Shown here: in pieces, positions 35,187 through 45,182 of the stretch
Layout of the letters: each line of letters opens with the position of its first letter
Numbering within the stretch: position 1 is the stretch's first letter
Notes under the pieces: model-generated
The model's database searches: none
What the model saw: only the letters and a program-made list of their open reading frames with translations
Told to the model about the DNA's origin: nothing
DNA from: Bacteroidetes bacterium GWA2_40_15
Lineage (GTDB): Bacteria; Bacteroidota; Bacteroidia; Bacteroidales; VadinHA17
Assembly: GCA_001768195.1 (NCBI GenBank)
Contig: MENI01000123.1
Coordinates: 1 to 64,000 of the forward strand
Direction of reading: 5' to 3'
Length of the DNA stretch: 64,000 nt
Position numbers and translations under genes: made by a program

Positions 35187-38100
35187 ATGGAGAGACTTTT
35201 CCGGATTTTCATACAAAGAAGGCTGCTGATCGCTACTTGCTTTGTTCTTGTATCAGCAATAGGTGTATATTCATGGTCCCGGCTGCCAATCGATGCTTAT
35301 CCTGATATTGCAGATGTAACGGTACAGATTGTGACTCAGGTTCCGGGTCTGGCAGCAGAAGAAATCGAACAGCAGATAACCATACCTCTTGAGAGGGAGC
35401 TTAACGGATTACCCGGACTGGTAACCATGAGAAGCAAAAACCTATTCAGCATTTCTGCAATACTTCTGGTGTTCAGAGACGGAACAGATGATTACTGGGC
35501 AAGGCAAAGGGTACAGGAAAGAATTAACGGACTGGATCTTCCTTTCGGAGCAGTACCTGAATTAAATCCGCTCACTTCCCCCACCGGTGAGGTATGCCGT
35601 TATATTATTGAAAGCAAAACTCAGAGTCTCCGCGAACTGACTGATCTGCAGAAATGGGTCATTATTCCAAGACTTAAGCAGATAACAGGTGTTGCTGACG
35701 TTCAGAATTTCGGAGGTATTACCACACAATACCAGATTGAGATTGACCCGAAAAAGCTCGAGAAATATGACATCCCCCTAAGCGTGGTGATCGGGAGCAT
35801 TGAAAGAAATAATGCAAATGCAGGAGGAAGTATGGTCGACCGGGGCGATCTTACATATATAATAAGAGGTGTAGGCCTTATCAAAGACCTTGATGACCTG
35901 GGCAAAATAGTAGTAAAAACTTCCGACGGCATGCCGGTCTACCTTGGTGATCTGGGAACTCTTAAATACGGAAACTTCGAAAGAAAAGGGATCTTTGGTT
36001 TTACTGACCGTGAAAGAGAATACAGTGAAAGCGTACAGGGTATCGTTCAGCTTCTCCGATACGAAAATCCTTCACAGGTACTGGAAAAAGTACATAAAGC
36101 GATAGATGAACTGAATGAAAAGATCCTCCCTGAGGATGTAAAGATTCATATTTTCCTCGACAGGACACATCTTGTAAATGCAACCCTGAATACAGTATCT
36201 CATACGCTTCTTTTCGGAGTCGTACTTGTAATCGGGGTGCTTATTATCTTCCTGGGGAGCTGGCGCAGTGCACTCGTAATTGCGGTAACAATTCCCCTTT
36301 CCCTTCTTATAGCCTTCATTTTCATGTACTTTACCGGGATACAGGCTAATCTCCTTTCACTTGGAGCCATCGATTTCGGGATAATTATCGAAGGATCAAT
36401 AGTAATGCTTGAAACTATACTGAGAAAGAGGGAAGAGAATCCAATGGAGGAGTTGCATCTTGAAAATGTCATTAAGAGATGTGTTGAGATGGGGAAACCG
36501 ATCTTTTTCTCAATGGTTATTATAATTATGGCTTACCTGCCTCTTTTTACATTTGAACGAATAGAGAAAAAGATGTTCTCTCCAATGGCATATACAGTAG
36601 GATTTGCAATAATCGGAGCTCTTGCTGTAGCTCTGATGCTTATACCCGGCCTTGCCTTTATAATATACCGGAAACCGCAGAAAGTTTACCATAACGCCTG
36701 GCTCGAAAAGCTTACAAAATCTTATCGCCGGTTTACATCAAGTATCGTGGAAAGACCACGAAAAGTGTTTGCACCTATGGCAGTCATCCTTGGAGTAACA
36801 GTAGTTCTGTCGTTCACAGTGGGAAAAGATTTCCTTCCAACTCTTGATGAAGGATCGCTCTGGCTTCAGGTACAGATGCCCCCCGGGGTTACACTTGAAA
36901 AATCAAAAGCCATGGCAGACACCCTCAGGAACCATATCATGAAATTTGAGGAGGTAAGCTATGTAATGACCCAGGTTGGGAGGGATGATGAAGGAACTGA
37001 TCCGTTCTCAACCTCTCATGCTGAATGCGGGGTTGGACTTATCCCATACAAGGAGTGGAAAAGAGGTAAAAGAAAATCTGATCTCATAGAAGAACTTTCT
37101 GCTGATCTGGAACAACTGCCAGGTTATAGCATTGGATTCTCACAGCCGATAATCGACATGGTAATGGACCAGATAGCAGGCTCTCACAGCGATCTTGCCA
37201 TCAAAATATTCGGTGAAGACCAGGATGAAGCCAGAAGAATAGCCGATGAGATAGTGGCTACAATCTCAGGTATTGAAGGCGCCGGTGATGTAAGTATAGA
37301 GCAGGAACCTCCTCTGCCTCAGCTGCAGATAGAGGCAAACAGGGACAAGATAGCATTATACGGATTGAATGTTTCTGATGTATCAGAACTTATAGAAGTG
37401 GCAATAGGAGGAAAAGCCATCTCACAGATATTTATAGGCAATAAGGTGTATGATGTTATCTGCAGATACAATGAACCATCGCGCGAATCGCCTGAAAAAA
37501 TTGGTTCCCTGCTTCTTACATCGGCCTCCGGGGCCAGGATCCCGCTATCACAGATTGCCGATATTAAAACAACCAACGGGCCGGGAATTATAAACCGTGA
37601 AGAGAACAAAAGATTCCTGACGGTAAGGATAAATATGCGCGACAGGGATATTACATCTTTCCTGAAAGAAGCAAGCGAAGCAATTGAAAACAACATTACA
37701 TATAACCATCATGATTTTGAGCTTAAATGGAGCGGACAATTCGACAACCAGAAGAGGGCATTTGCCAGATTGATTCTTATTGTCCCTCTTTCACTGGCGC
37801 TAATGTTCCTTCTTCTTTTCTGGAGCTTTGGCAATTTCAGACAGGCATGGCTTCAGATGGCTCTTTTACCACTCCCGGTCTTCGGTGGAATGATCGCCTT
37901 GAATATTACAGGAATGACCTTCAATGTTTCATCTGCAGTCGGATTTATAGCGCTATTCGGTATTTTCATCATGAACGGAGTATTAATGATCTCACATATT
38001 AACCATCTCCGGAATGAAGGTGAGGTGCTCAAAGAGGCAGTTATAAAAGGATCGGCTCACCGATTCCGCCAGATTCTTATAACTTCCGCTGTTGCTATCC

Positions 38101-38276
38101 TGGGACTTGTTCCGGCCTCACTCTCCACAAACATAGGATCGGATGTTCAGCGTCCACTGGCAACAGTAATTGTATATGGCCTTGCTTTTGGGACTTTAAT
38201 AACACTATATGCTCTTCCGGCACTCTATTACATGCTTGAAAAATGGTATGAAAGAAGAAAACCAACTGTTGAATAA
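35187..38276 (+). CDS. Heavy-metal RND efflux pump (CzcA-type)
   Basis: This inner-membrane proton/metal antiporter of about 1029 aa has twelve predicted membrane segments. The start is set at ATG 35187 (MERLFRIFIQRRLL); a TTG at 35169 overlaps the previous stop and would add six residues. The fourth segment has LGAIDFGIIIEGSIVMLE: the DFG motif is that of divalent-cation (Zn/Co/Ni/Cd) pumps rather than Cu/Ag pumps, although the second acid is Glu rather than Asp. The porter-domain LPTLDEGSLWLQ and DQIAGSHSDLAIKIFGED motifs are conserved. It is part of a CzcB-CzcA-CzcC order. Confidence 0.94.
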   Translation: MERLFRIFIQRRLLIATCFVLVSAIGVYSWSRLPIDAYPDIADVTVQIVTQVPGLAAEEIEQQITIPLERELNGLPGLVTMRSKNLFSISAILLVFRDGTDDYWARQRVQERINGLDLPFGAVPELNPLTSPTGEVCRYIIESKTQSLRELTDLQKWVIIPRLKQITGVADVQNFGGITTQYQIEIDPKKLEKYDIPLSVVIGSIERNNANAGGSMVDRGDLTYIIRGVGLIKDLDDLGKIVVKTSDGMPVYLGDLGTLKYGNFERKGIFGFTDREREYSESVQGIVQLLRYENPSQVLEKVHKAIDELNEKILPEDVKIHIFLDRTHLVNATLNTVSHTLLFGVVLVIGVLIIFLGSWRSALVIAVTIPLSLLIAFIFMYFTGIQANLLSLGAIDFGIIIEGSIVMLETILRKREENPMEELHLENVIKRCVEMGKPIFFSMVIIIMAYLPLFTFERIEKKMFSPMAYTVGFAIIGALAVALMLIPGLAFIIYRKPQKVYHNAWLEKLTKSYRRFTSSIVERPRKVFAPMAVILGVTVVLSFTVGKDFLPTLDEGSLWLQVQMPPGVTLEKSKAMADTLRNHIMKFEEVSYVMTQVGRDDEGTDPFSTSHAECGVGLIPYKEWKRGKRKSDLIEELSADLEQLPGYSIGFSQPIIDMVMDQIAGSHSDLAIKIFGEDQDEARRIADEIVATISGIEGAGDVSIEQEPPLPQLQIEANRDKIALYGLNVSDVSELIEVAIGGKAISQIFIGNKVYDVICRYNEPSRESPEKIGSLLLTSASGARIPLSQIADIKTTNGPGIINREENKRFLTVRINMRDRDITSFLKEASEAIENNITYNHHDFELKWSGQFDNQKRAFARLILIVPLSLALMFLLLFWSFGNFRQAWLQMALLPLPVFGGMIALNITGMTFNVSSAVGFIALFGIFIMNGVLMISHINHLRNEGEVLKEAVIKGSAHRFRQILITSAVAILGLVPASLSTNIGSDVQRPLATVIVYGLAFGTLITLYALPALYYMLEKWYERRKPTVE

Positions 38277-38291
38277 TAATCATTAAAAGAG

Positions 38292-39584
38292 ATGAACAGA
38301 CGTGGATTGATCTTAATGCTGGTTTATTTGTCTTCTGCCCTTATTTCACAGAATTCCTGTTCGCAGGGGAGACCAGAGTACAGGATAATACCTCTATCGC
38401 TGAATGAGTACATGCTGAATGTTACAAAAGGAAATCTTGGCTACATTGCAGCACAATTTAATGTCAGTATTGCAGAAGCAGAACAGCAGGCTGCAAAAGT
38501 GTTCCCCGATCCGGAGATATCACTTGCCTATACCAACAATGAAGATAAAACTATGCTGATGGGACAATCCTATGATGCAGGATTAAGTTATCCCATAAAC
38601 CTTGGTAACAGTCGCAAAGCAGGTATTGAATTAGCCGGAACACAGCTCGATCTCTCAAAGCTAATACTTGAATTATACTTCAAAAACCTCAGGGCCGATG
38701 CGGCTAAAAGTTACTTCACTGCCGTCAGGAACAGGCAGATCAGCAAACTGCAAAATGACACCTATGAACAGTTAAAGAACATGGCCAGAGCTGATAGTAT
38801 CAGGCTAAAGACAGGCGAAGCAACGGAGCTGGATGCCATTCAGACAGCACTTGAGGCTAGTTTGCAGTTCCATAATGTTTTGCAGAGCCGGGCTGAATTG
38901 AATAATTCTCTTGCCAGCCTTGTTATGCTTCAGGGTAAAATATTGAACGACACACTTTTTGATCCGTCAGGTGATTTCCCGTTGCAGCAGAAGGAGTTTT
39001 TGCTTTCTGAGTTGCTGAATACTGCAATGGAATCGAGAAGCGACATACTGATAGCCGCAAAAAACAGGGAGCTGTCCGAAAAATCTCTTCGCCTCCTGAA
39101 GGCTGACCGTGCATTTGAATTCAATATCGAAGCCGGGTATTCCTATAATTCAATAGTTAAGAATGAAATTGCACCTGCACCGGCCCATAATTCAATCAAT
39201 GCAGGACTTACGATCCCCTTAAAATTTTCGAGCCTGAATAAAGGATCCGTGAATGCTGCGGAATATGTAATATCACAGAACATCATAAACTCCAGAGAAG
39301 TAGAATTACAGATATTCTCCGAGGTTGTTCAGGCATTTAACAACTACGTGGCTGCTAAGAACAAGGTTGAATCATTCAGCCAGCAGCTTACAGATAATGC
39401 TGAAAAGATACTCAGGGGGCGCCTGCATGCTTACCAGGCTGGTGAAAGCGGGCTGGTTGATGTCCTGAATGCCAGGAGGCTGTATACCGATCTCAGAACC
39501 AGCCACATAGAATCTCTGTATGAATATACATCAGCATTAATTGAGCTGGAAAGAGCTGCCGCGATCTGGGACATTACTGAATAA
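38292..39584 (+). CDS. TolC-like outer-membrane efflux protein (CzcC-type)
   Basis: This outer-membrane channel of 430 aa completes the efflux system encoded upstream. The leader is followed by two repeats of the TolC helical hairpin; VFPDPEISLAYTNNE and MGQSYDAGLSYPINLG mark the first beta segment, and YQAGESGLVDVLNARR is the typical end of the second repeat. It starts 15 bases after the pump gene. Confidence 0.92.
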   Translation: MNRRGLILMLVYLSSALISQNSCSQGRPEYRIIPLSLNEYMLNVTKGNLGYIAAQFNVSIAEAEQQAAKVFPDPEISLAYTNNEDKTMLMGQSYDAGLSYPINLGNSRKAGIELAGTQLDLSKLILELYFKNLRADAAKSYFTAVRNRQISKLQNDTYEQLKNMARADSIRLKTGEATELDAIQTALEASLQFHNVLQSRAELNNSLASLVMLQGKILNDTLFDPSGDFPLQQKEFLLSELLNTAMESRSDILIAAKNRELSEKSLRLLKADRAFEFNIEAGYSYNSIVKNEIAPAPAHNSINAGLTIPLKFSSLNKGSVNAAEYVISQNIINSREVELQIFSEVVQAFNNYVAAKNKVESFSQQLTDNAEKILRGRLHAYQAGESGLVDVLNARRLYTDLRTSHIESLYEYTSALIELERAAAIWDITE

Positions 39585-39633
39585 TACAAAACAGCAGTTA
39601 TTAAACTTTAAAAAGGGATTCTATCAAATGTTA

Positions 39634-39666
39634 TTTGCTTAACACATTTAAAAATCATTATATTTG
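39634..39666 (+). promoter_or_regulatory. Bacteroidota-type promoter for the second His-rich protein
   Basis: TTTG at 39634-39637 and TATATTTG at 39659-39666, 21 bases apart, fit the -33/-7 consensus well. It lies 26 bases before the start at 39693 and resembles the promoter at 33485. Confidence 0.6.
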
Positions 39667-39692
39667 GGCCGGGTTTAAAGGACAGACATAAG

Positions 39693-40055
39693 TTGAAAGA
39701 AATCAAAAGATACATTCCAAAAATTTTCTTCCTTATCCTTTTCTTAGGATATTACGGCAGTATTACTCTGTTCACTCATTACCATATAGTTAACGGAGTA
39801 ACTATTGTTCATTCACATCCTTATAAAAACGGATCAGGATCATCACAGTCAGGTCATCAACATAACAGTAACGGATTGATGCTCATTCAGCTGATATCGG
39901 AAGTGCAATCCTGTGTATCCGGATCATGTAGTTGTATTACCAATCCTGATGAATTTGCCACAGAGTATATCTTCAAAACCTGCAATAATGCCTGGTCGGA
40001 ATCCGATATCGTAAACTCAAATCCCCTCAGAGCTCCTCCCGTCTGCCTTGCTTAG
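39693..40055 (+). CDS. Small His-rich membrane-anchored protein, paralogue of the 33548 gene
   Basis: This 120-aa protein has one N-terminal membrane segment and the conserved block THYHIVNGVTIVHSHPYK, then SGHQHNS and a later Cys-rich CVSGSCSCI stretch. The C-terminal LRAPPV matches the LRGPPS of the paralogue at 33548. The start is TTG. The histidines and cysteines suggest metal binding. It directly precedes a TonB-dependent receptor gene. Function unknown. Confidence 0.7.
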   Translation: MKEIKRYIPKIFFLILFLGYYGSITLFTHYHIVNGVTIVHSHPYKNGSGSSQSGHQHNSNGLMLIQLISEVQSCVSGSCSCITNPDEFATEYIFKTCNNAWSESDIVNSNPLRAPPVCLA

Positions 40056-40148
40056 TCTTCTCAGTTAACAGGGTCAATAATCTATATTTTATTAAACTCA
40101 TCAGGCTGAAAAACATTATCAGAGCTGCATTTATGATTAATAAACGCC

Positions 40149-42518
40149 ATGAATAAACCATTTATATTTATACTTATTACTATACTATCCATATCTCCTC
40201 TCCTGGCACAAAAGAAAACTGATGCAAATATCATTGGCCATGTAGTCAGCCAGGGAACTCATATTCCCTTTTCTACTGTCAGTATAATAGGAACAACAAT
40301 GGGTGTAAGCACTGATGAAACAGGCCATTTTCAACTTATAAACCTCCCTCCGGGAAAACATACTATCAAGGCTCAGTGCATAGGATTCAAACCTTCTGAA
40401 AAAGAGGTGAACATAAAAACCGGAGAAACAGTCGAGATTAAGTTTGAACTTGAGCCTGATGTGCTTGGACTGGAAGAGGTAGTTATTACAGCCGACAGAA
40501 GTGAAATGAAGAGAACAGAATCGGTAACCATTGTTAATACAATCTCTCCAAAACTGTTTTCTTCAACTCAATCAGTGACATTAATTGAAGGATTATCCTT
40601 CTCGCCGGGGCTAAGGATTGAGAATAACTGCCAGAACTGTGGATTTTCACAGGTAAGAATGAATGGCATGGAAGGACCATATTCTCAGATACTGATCAAC
40701 AGCCGTCCTGTTTTTAGTGGTCTGGCCGGAGTTTATGGCCTGGAACTTATTCCGACAAATATGATAGAGAGGATTGAAGTTGTAAGGGGTGGAGGCTCAG
40801 CTCTCTATGGCAGTAATGCAATAGCAGGGGTAATTAATATTATATTGAAAGAGTCGGTATCAAACTCTTACGAAGCAGGTTTTAATACAAGCCTGACAGG
40901 TATCGGGATCGATGAGTCTGGCGGTATGGCACCAGATTACAGTATTAACATGAATACATCTCTTATTTCAGATGACAGCAAGACCGGTATTTCCCTTTAT
41001 GGGTTTACCCGTGAAAGAAAAATGTTTGATGCGAATAATGATACATATTCCGAGATCGCACCCATGAGTAATCTTACGATCGGAACACGGCTTTTTCACA
41101 GATTCGGTTTAAGAAGTAAGGTAGCCATCGACTTTTTCAATATTAAAGAGGAACGAAACGGTGGTAACAGACAGGAATATCCATTACATGAAAGAGACGT
41201 AGCGGAAGCTGTAAAACATGATATTAAGACTGGGGCTATTACCTATGAACAGTACCTCAGGGATTATGATTTATTTACATTATTCGCTTCTGCTCAGCAT
41301 CTGATGCGTGACTCTTATTATGGGGCCAACCGGTCACTTAAAGATTATGGCAGATCTGAAGACCTCACAATCAACACAGGGATACAATATAAAGTTTTCA
41401 TGGGTAACTCTTCACTAATTGCCGGATTTGAAAATACAGGAGGATTTCTTAAGGATGAAAAACCTGGTTATCCTGACTATGATAATGCCGTTATAGTTAA
41501 TGACTCTATTGTAAGTGTCCCCCACACTGACAATACTTTAATCTCCGACCAGTCATCTGTTACTACCGGTGGCTTCTTACAGTATGATCTTAAGTTGAAC
41601 CGGTTTAAGTTTGGGCTGGGAGGCCGTTTGGATCATTATAAGATTACAGATAATGCAAAAAACAATGAAGCAAAGACAGGAAATATCTTCAGTCCGCGAA
41701 TAAGTCTTATGTATGAAGCTCTCTCTTCACTACAGGCCCGATTAAGTTATTCGCAGGGATACAGGGCTCCGCAAATTTTTGATGAGGACCTGCATATTGA
41801 GACATCAGGCTCGCGGCAGGTTATCAATGTAAATGACCCTGACCTTAAACAGGAAACCAGTCATAGTATAATGACTTCCTTTGATTTTAATAAACTTATC
41901 GGGACTGTTTCAACCGGACTTCTGATAGAAGGTTTTTATACACGGCTGGATGATCCATTTGTAAATGAGATTGGAGTTCCTGATGAGGATGGCAAAGTCT
42001 TATATACCAGAATGAATGCAGAAGACGGGGCTGTGGTTAAAGGCGTCAACATTGAGCTCAAACTTAAACCACTGAGAGAATTTTCATTTACTTCAGGTTT
42101 TACTATCCAGTCCAGCAAATATGATGTCGAGCAGGAATTTAACACAAGAGAGTTCTTCCGAACACCTTCCGATTATGGTTACTTTAACATGGACTGGGAT
42201 TTCGTTGAAAATATATGTCTTTCTGTTACAGGAACTTATACAGGCAGAATGTCAGTACCTTATTTCGGCCCGGAGACAGACCCTGAAACAGGGGAATTAA
42301 GAGAATCTGATCCGTTTTTTGATCTTGGCAGCAAAATCCACTATAATATTAAACTTAATGGCGCTACTCTTCAATTCTTTACAGGAATAAAAAATATCTT
42401 TAATTCCTATCAGTCAGATTTTGATTCAGGTATAGACAGAGATCCCTCTTACATATATGGACCCATGTCGCCACGCACCATTTATTTTGGCATCAGGCTC
42501 GGGAATATGCTCAGATAA
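40149..42518 (+). CDS. TonB-dependent receptor with carboxypeptidase-like domain (metal-island type)
   Basis: An outer-membrane receptor of 789 aa. After the signal peptide comes a carboxypeptidase-like beta-sandwich (residues about 25-110), then the plug (LEEVVITADRS) and the barrel. The plug contains RIENNCQNCGFSQVRMNGME, a Cys-Cys loop found in receptors next to czcCBA-type genes. VEVVRGGGSALYGSNAIAG marks the plug end. The ligand is presumably a metal complex or metallophore, inferred from context only. Confidence 0.9.
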   Translation: MNKPFIFILITILSISPLLAQKKTDANIIGHVVSQGTHIPFSTVSIIGTTMGVSTDETGHFQLINLPPGKHTIKAQCIGFKPSEKEVNIKTGETVEIKFELEPDVLGLEEVVITADRSEMKRTESVTIVNTISPKLFSSTQSVTLIEGLSFSPGLRIENNCQNCGFSQVRMNGMEGPYSQILINSRPVFSGLAGVYGLELIPTNMIERIEVVRGGGSALYGSNAIAGVINIILKESVSNSYEAGFNTSLTGIGIDESGGMAPDYSINMNTSLISDDSKTGISLYGFTRERKMFDANNDTYSEIAPMSNLTIGTRLFHRFGLRSKVAIDFFNIKEERNGGNRQEYPLHERDVAEAVKHDIKTGAITYEQYLRDYDLFTLFASAQHLMRDSYYGANRSLKDYGRSEDLTINTGIQYKVFMGNSSLIAGFENTGGFLKDEKPGYPDYDNAVIVNDSIVSVPHTDNTLISDQSSVTTGGFLQYDLKLNRFKFGLGGRLDHYKITDNAKNNEAKTGNIFSPRISLMYEALSSLQARLSYSQGYRAPQIFDEDLHIETSGSRQVINVNDPDLKQETSHSIMTSFDFNKLIGTVSTGLLIEGFYTRLDDPFVNEIGVPDEDGKVLYTRMNAEDGAVVKGVNIELKLKPLREFSFTSGFTIQSSKYDVEQEFNTREFFRTPSDYGYFNMDWDFVENICLSVTGTYTGRMSVPYFGPETDPETGELRESDPFFDLGSKIHYNIKLNGATLQFFTGIKNIFNSYQSDFDSGIDRDPSYIYGPMSPRTIYFGIRLGNMLR

Positions 42519-42580
42519 GATTGACTATTATTTAAAATCATTTCCTGTATCCTAAATGATTTCGTCCGGATTCTTAATCG

Positions 42581-42588
42581 TAACTTTG
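42581..42588 (+). promoter_or_regulatory. -7 promoter element before the second receptor gene
   Basis: TAACTTTG fits the Bacteroidota -7 consensus and lies 85 bases before the start codon at 42674. No good -33 TTTG was found at the right distance. Confidence 0.35.
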
Positions 42589-42673
42589 TTAGGAACAATA
42601 TGACGAGAAAGTTTAAGGATATCAGGCTTTTAGAACTCAACCTGATCTACATTTTCCATTCAATCTGAAACAA

Positions 42674-44923
42674 ATGAAGAAGTTAACTGTCATTTGTACT
42701 TTGATGTTATTGAGTAACATCCTTTGTGCACAAAATATAATTACCGGAAGAGTAACTGATGAGAATAATCAACCATTACCCGGAGCTACAATATACATTC
42801 CTGATCTCAATAAAGGCACTTCAAGTGATCATAACGGACATTTCAGGATCTCTGATCTGCCTGATGGAAAAATAAAAGTACAGTTCTCCTTTGTCGGATA
42901 CATTAACCGGATTGAAACCGTTGAGCTGAACAATTCAAATGCGGAATTAAACATACAACTTATTCATACAACAGTCGAAGCTGGAGAAATAATTATTTCG
43001 GGAGGCTATAATTCCACTCAGCATGGGAATGCCGTAAAGGTTGATGTCCTCAGGCTTAATCCGGTTAATATAAAAACCACGCCTAATTTTACCGAAGTAT
43101 TGACTAAGGTTCCGGGAGTAAGTATGATCTCAAAGGGTAGCGGTGTATCAAAGCCTGTTATCAGGGGGCTGTCAATGAATGATATACTTGTTTTAAACAA
43201 TGGCGTTCGCTATGAAAACTACCAGTATTCAAGTCACCACCCACTTGGAATAGATGAATTCGGTATCGGGAATGTCGAGATCATCAAAGGGCCTGCTTCT
43301 TTGCTTTATGGCTCGGATGCAATAGGCGGAGTTTTAAACTTTATAAAAGAGAAACCTGCTTCGGTAGGCACCATCACCGGAGATTACAATCTGCAGCTTT
43401 TTTCAAATACGCTTGGAATCACTAATAATTTAGGGATAAAAGGGGCATCAAAGAAATTTTTCGGAGGAATCAGAGCCGGGCAGAAATCAAATTCTGATTT
43501 TATGCAGGGAGGTGGCGATTTCGTTCCAAATTCACGCTTTAACGAATCATCCATGAAGTTAAATGCGGGGCACACCGGTAAAACAGGGATCTCAAAACTG
43601 TTCTATGATTACAATAACCAGAAGCTTGGGCTTGTTGAGGATGAGGCTATTGAAGAGATAAGCGAAAGAGGGAGAAAAAATAAAATATGGTACCAGGAAT
43701 TTACGACTCACATGACCTCATTTCAAAATAAAATTTTCTTAGGCAATTCTAAAATTGACATAAATGCAGCTTACCAGAATACTGAACTTATCCATTTTGG
43801 GGAGCTCAATGTGGTTGAAATTCAAATGCGTCTGTCTACTCTGACATATGAAACCATTCTTCATCTTCCATCAAAAGAGAACTCAGAATACTTTATTGGA
43901 TTCCAGGGCTATAATCAGGACAACAAGAATATTGATAACCGCGAAACAATACTGTTGCCTGATGCAAAAACCAACAACTATTCTGCATTTGGATTGCTTC
44001 AATCCACTTTCTTTAATAAACTGAAAGTTCAGACAGGCATCCGCTACGATAACAAGTCAATATCTGCTTCTGCTGTAGGTTCACCTTCAGATATGGAAAC
44101 ATACCGGGCTCCGCTGGACAAATATTATGGCAGTTTCAGCGGTTCTGCAGGTGCTACTTATAATTATAGCGAGCAGCTTCTTTTCAGACTAAATTCTGCT
44201 GCAGCATACAGGACCCCAAACCTCGCTGAACTTACTTCCAACGGTCCGCACGAACTAAGGTATGAACTTGGCGATGCATACCTTGTTCCGGAGAATTCGT
44301 ATGAGCTGGATATGAGCATTCATTACCATATCGACAATTTCATTTTTGATCTTGCAGGCTTTTATAACAGGATAAATAACTACATATTCATCGCACCAAC
44401 AGGCGATACAACAAATTCCGGGATGAATATATACAGGTATAAACAGGCAAATTCAACCCTGTTCGGAGGGGAAGCCGTTCTTCATTTTCATCCTCAGCAA
44501 ATAAGTTGGATCCATTCACAATTAACATTCTCATCAGTTATCGGGAAGCAGGAAAATGGTGATTTTCTGCCTTTTGTGCCTGCCCATAACCTGCTATTTG
44601 AGATCAGGGCAGAAAGAGAAAATTTACTCTTCCTTCATGAATCTTTTCTGGCATTTAATACAACTACCTCGTTCACACAGAACAATCCGGCACCTGACGA
44701 AACAGCAACAGATGCTTACACACTTCTGGACCTGAGTTTTGGTGGAAATATTAAAATTAAGAATCAGTATATGTCATTAATTATCAGTGTCAATAATCTG
44801 TTTGACAGAAAATACACAGACCATCTGTCAACGCTGAAGGAAGTAAACCTGTATAATCCGGGAAGGAACATTGCATTAAGTATAAAAATACCTTTTGGAA
44901 TAATCACTGATGCAGAAGAATAA
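42674..44923 (+). CDS. TonB-dependent receptor with carboxypeptidase-like domain (metal-island type), second
   Basis: A 749-aa receptor with a signal peptide (ending near NILCAQN), a carboxypeptidase-like domain (ITGRVTDENNQPLPGATI), a plug with NVEIIKGPASLLYGSDAIGG, and a barrel whose C-terminal part has LFDRKYTDHLS before IALSIKIPF. A His-containing plug loop (YSSHHPLG) is present. It precedes a His-rich lipoprotein gene. The overall type is that of receptors for metal chelates in Bacteroidota; the actual ligand is unknown. Confidence 0.9.
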   Translation: MKKLTVICTLMLLSNILCAQNIITGRVTDENNQPLPGATIYIPDLNKGTSSDHNGHFRISDLPDGKIKVQFSFVGYINRIETVELNNSNAELNIQLIHTTVEAGEIIISGGYNSTQHGNAVKVDVLRLNPVNIKTTPNFTEVLTKVPGVSMISKGSGVSKPVIRGLSMNDILVLNNGVRYENYQYSSHHPLGIDEFGIGNVEIIKGPASLLYGSDAIGGVLNFIKEKPASVGTITGDYNLQLFSNTLGITNNLGIKGASKKFFGGIRAGQKSNSDFMQGGGDFVPNSRFNESSMKLNAGHTGKTGISKLFYDYNNQKLGLVEDEAIEEISERGRKNKIWYQEFTTHMTSFQNKIFLGNSKIDINAAYQNTELIHFGELNVVEIQMRLSTLTYETILHLPSKENSEYFIGFQGYNQDNKNIDNRETILLPDAKTNNYSAFGLLQSTFFNKLKVQTGIRYDNKSISASAVGSPSDMETYRAPLDKYYGSFSGSAGATYNYSEQLLFRLNSAAAYRTPNLAELTSNGPHELRYELGDAYLVPENSYELDMSIHYHIDNFIFDLAGFYNRINNYIFIAPTGDTTNSGMNIYRYKQANSTLFGGEAVLHFHPQQISWIHSQLTFSSVIGKQENGDFLPFVPAHNLLFEIRAERENLLFLHESFLAFNTTTSFTQNNPAPDETATDAYTLLDLSFGGNIKIKNQYMSLIISVNNLFDRKYTDHLSTLKEVNLYNPGRNIALSIKIPFGIITDAEE

Positions 44924-44996
44924 AACAATTCAAAATCTGTACCCTTGCTGATTATTGCATTTATTACAAAATGCTGTGTAACCAGACTTTTTAAAT

Positions 44997-45116
44997 ATGA
45001 AAAATCTGGCATTATTATTCGCAATTCTTTTACTGATTACTTCCTGCAATCAGGCTCCCCGGCAGCATGAGTCACACCATGGTCACGAACATGGACATCA
45101 GTGCAATCATAATTAA
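44997..45116 (+). CDS. His-rich 39-residue lipoprotein (putative periplasmic metal chaperone)
   Basis: This short gene encodes a lipoprotein: leader MKNLALLFAILLLITSC (Cys17), then QHESHHGHEHGHQC and a final NHN. Seven of the last 16 residues are His. The lipobox and spacing from the receptor stop (73 bases) support a real gene. It could hold or hand over Ni, Zn or Co at the membrane. Its 3' end, including bases past the stop codon, closely matches that of the NifX-like gene at 46273. Confidence 0.7.
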   Translation: MKNLALLFAILLLITSCNQAPRQHESHHGHEHGHQCNHN

Positions 45117-45182
45117 CCAGGTGTTTTATCATGTCTCAGTATTAAGATTATATTTGCTGTAAGATTAAAAACAAGCGAAATT

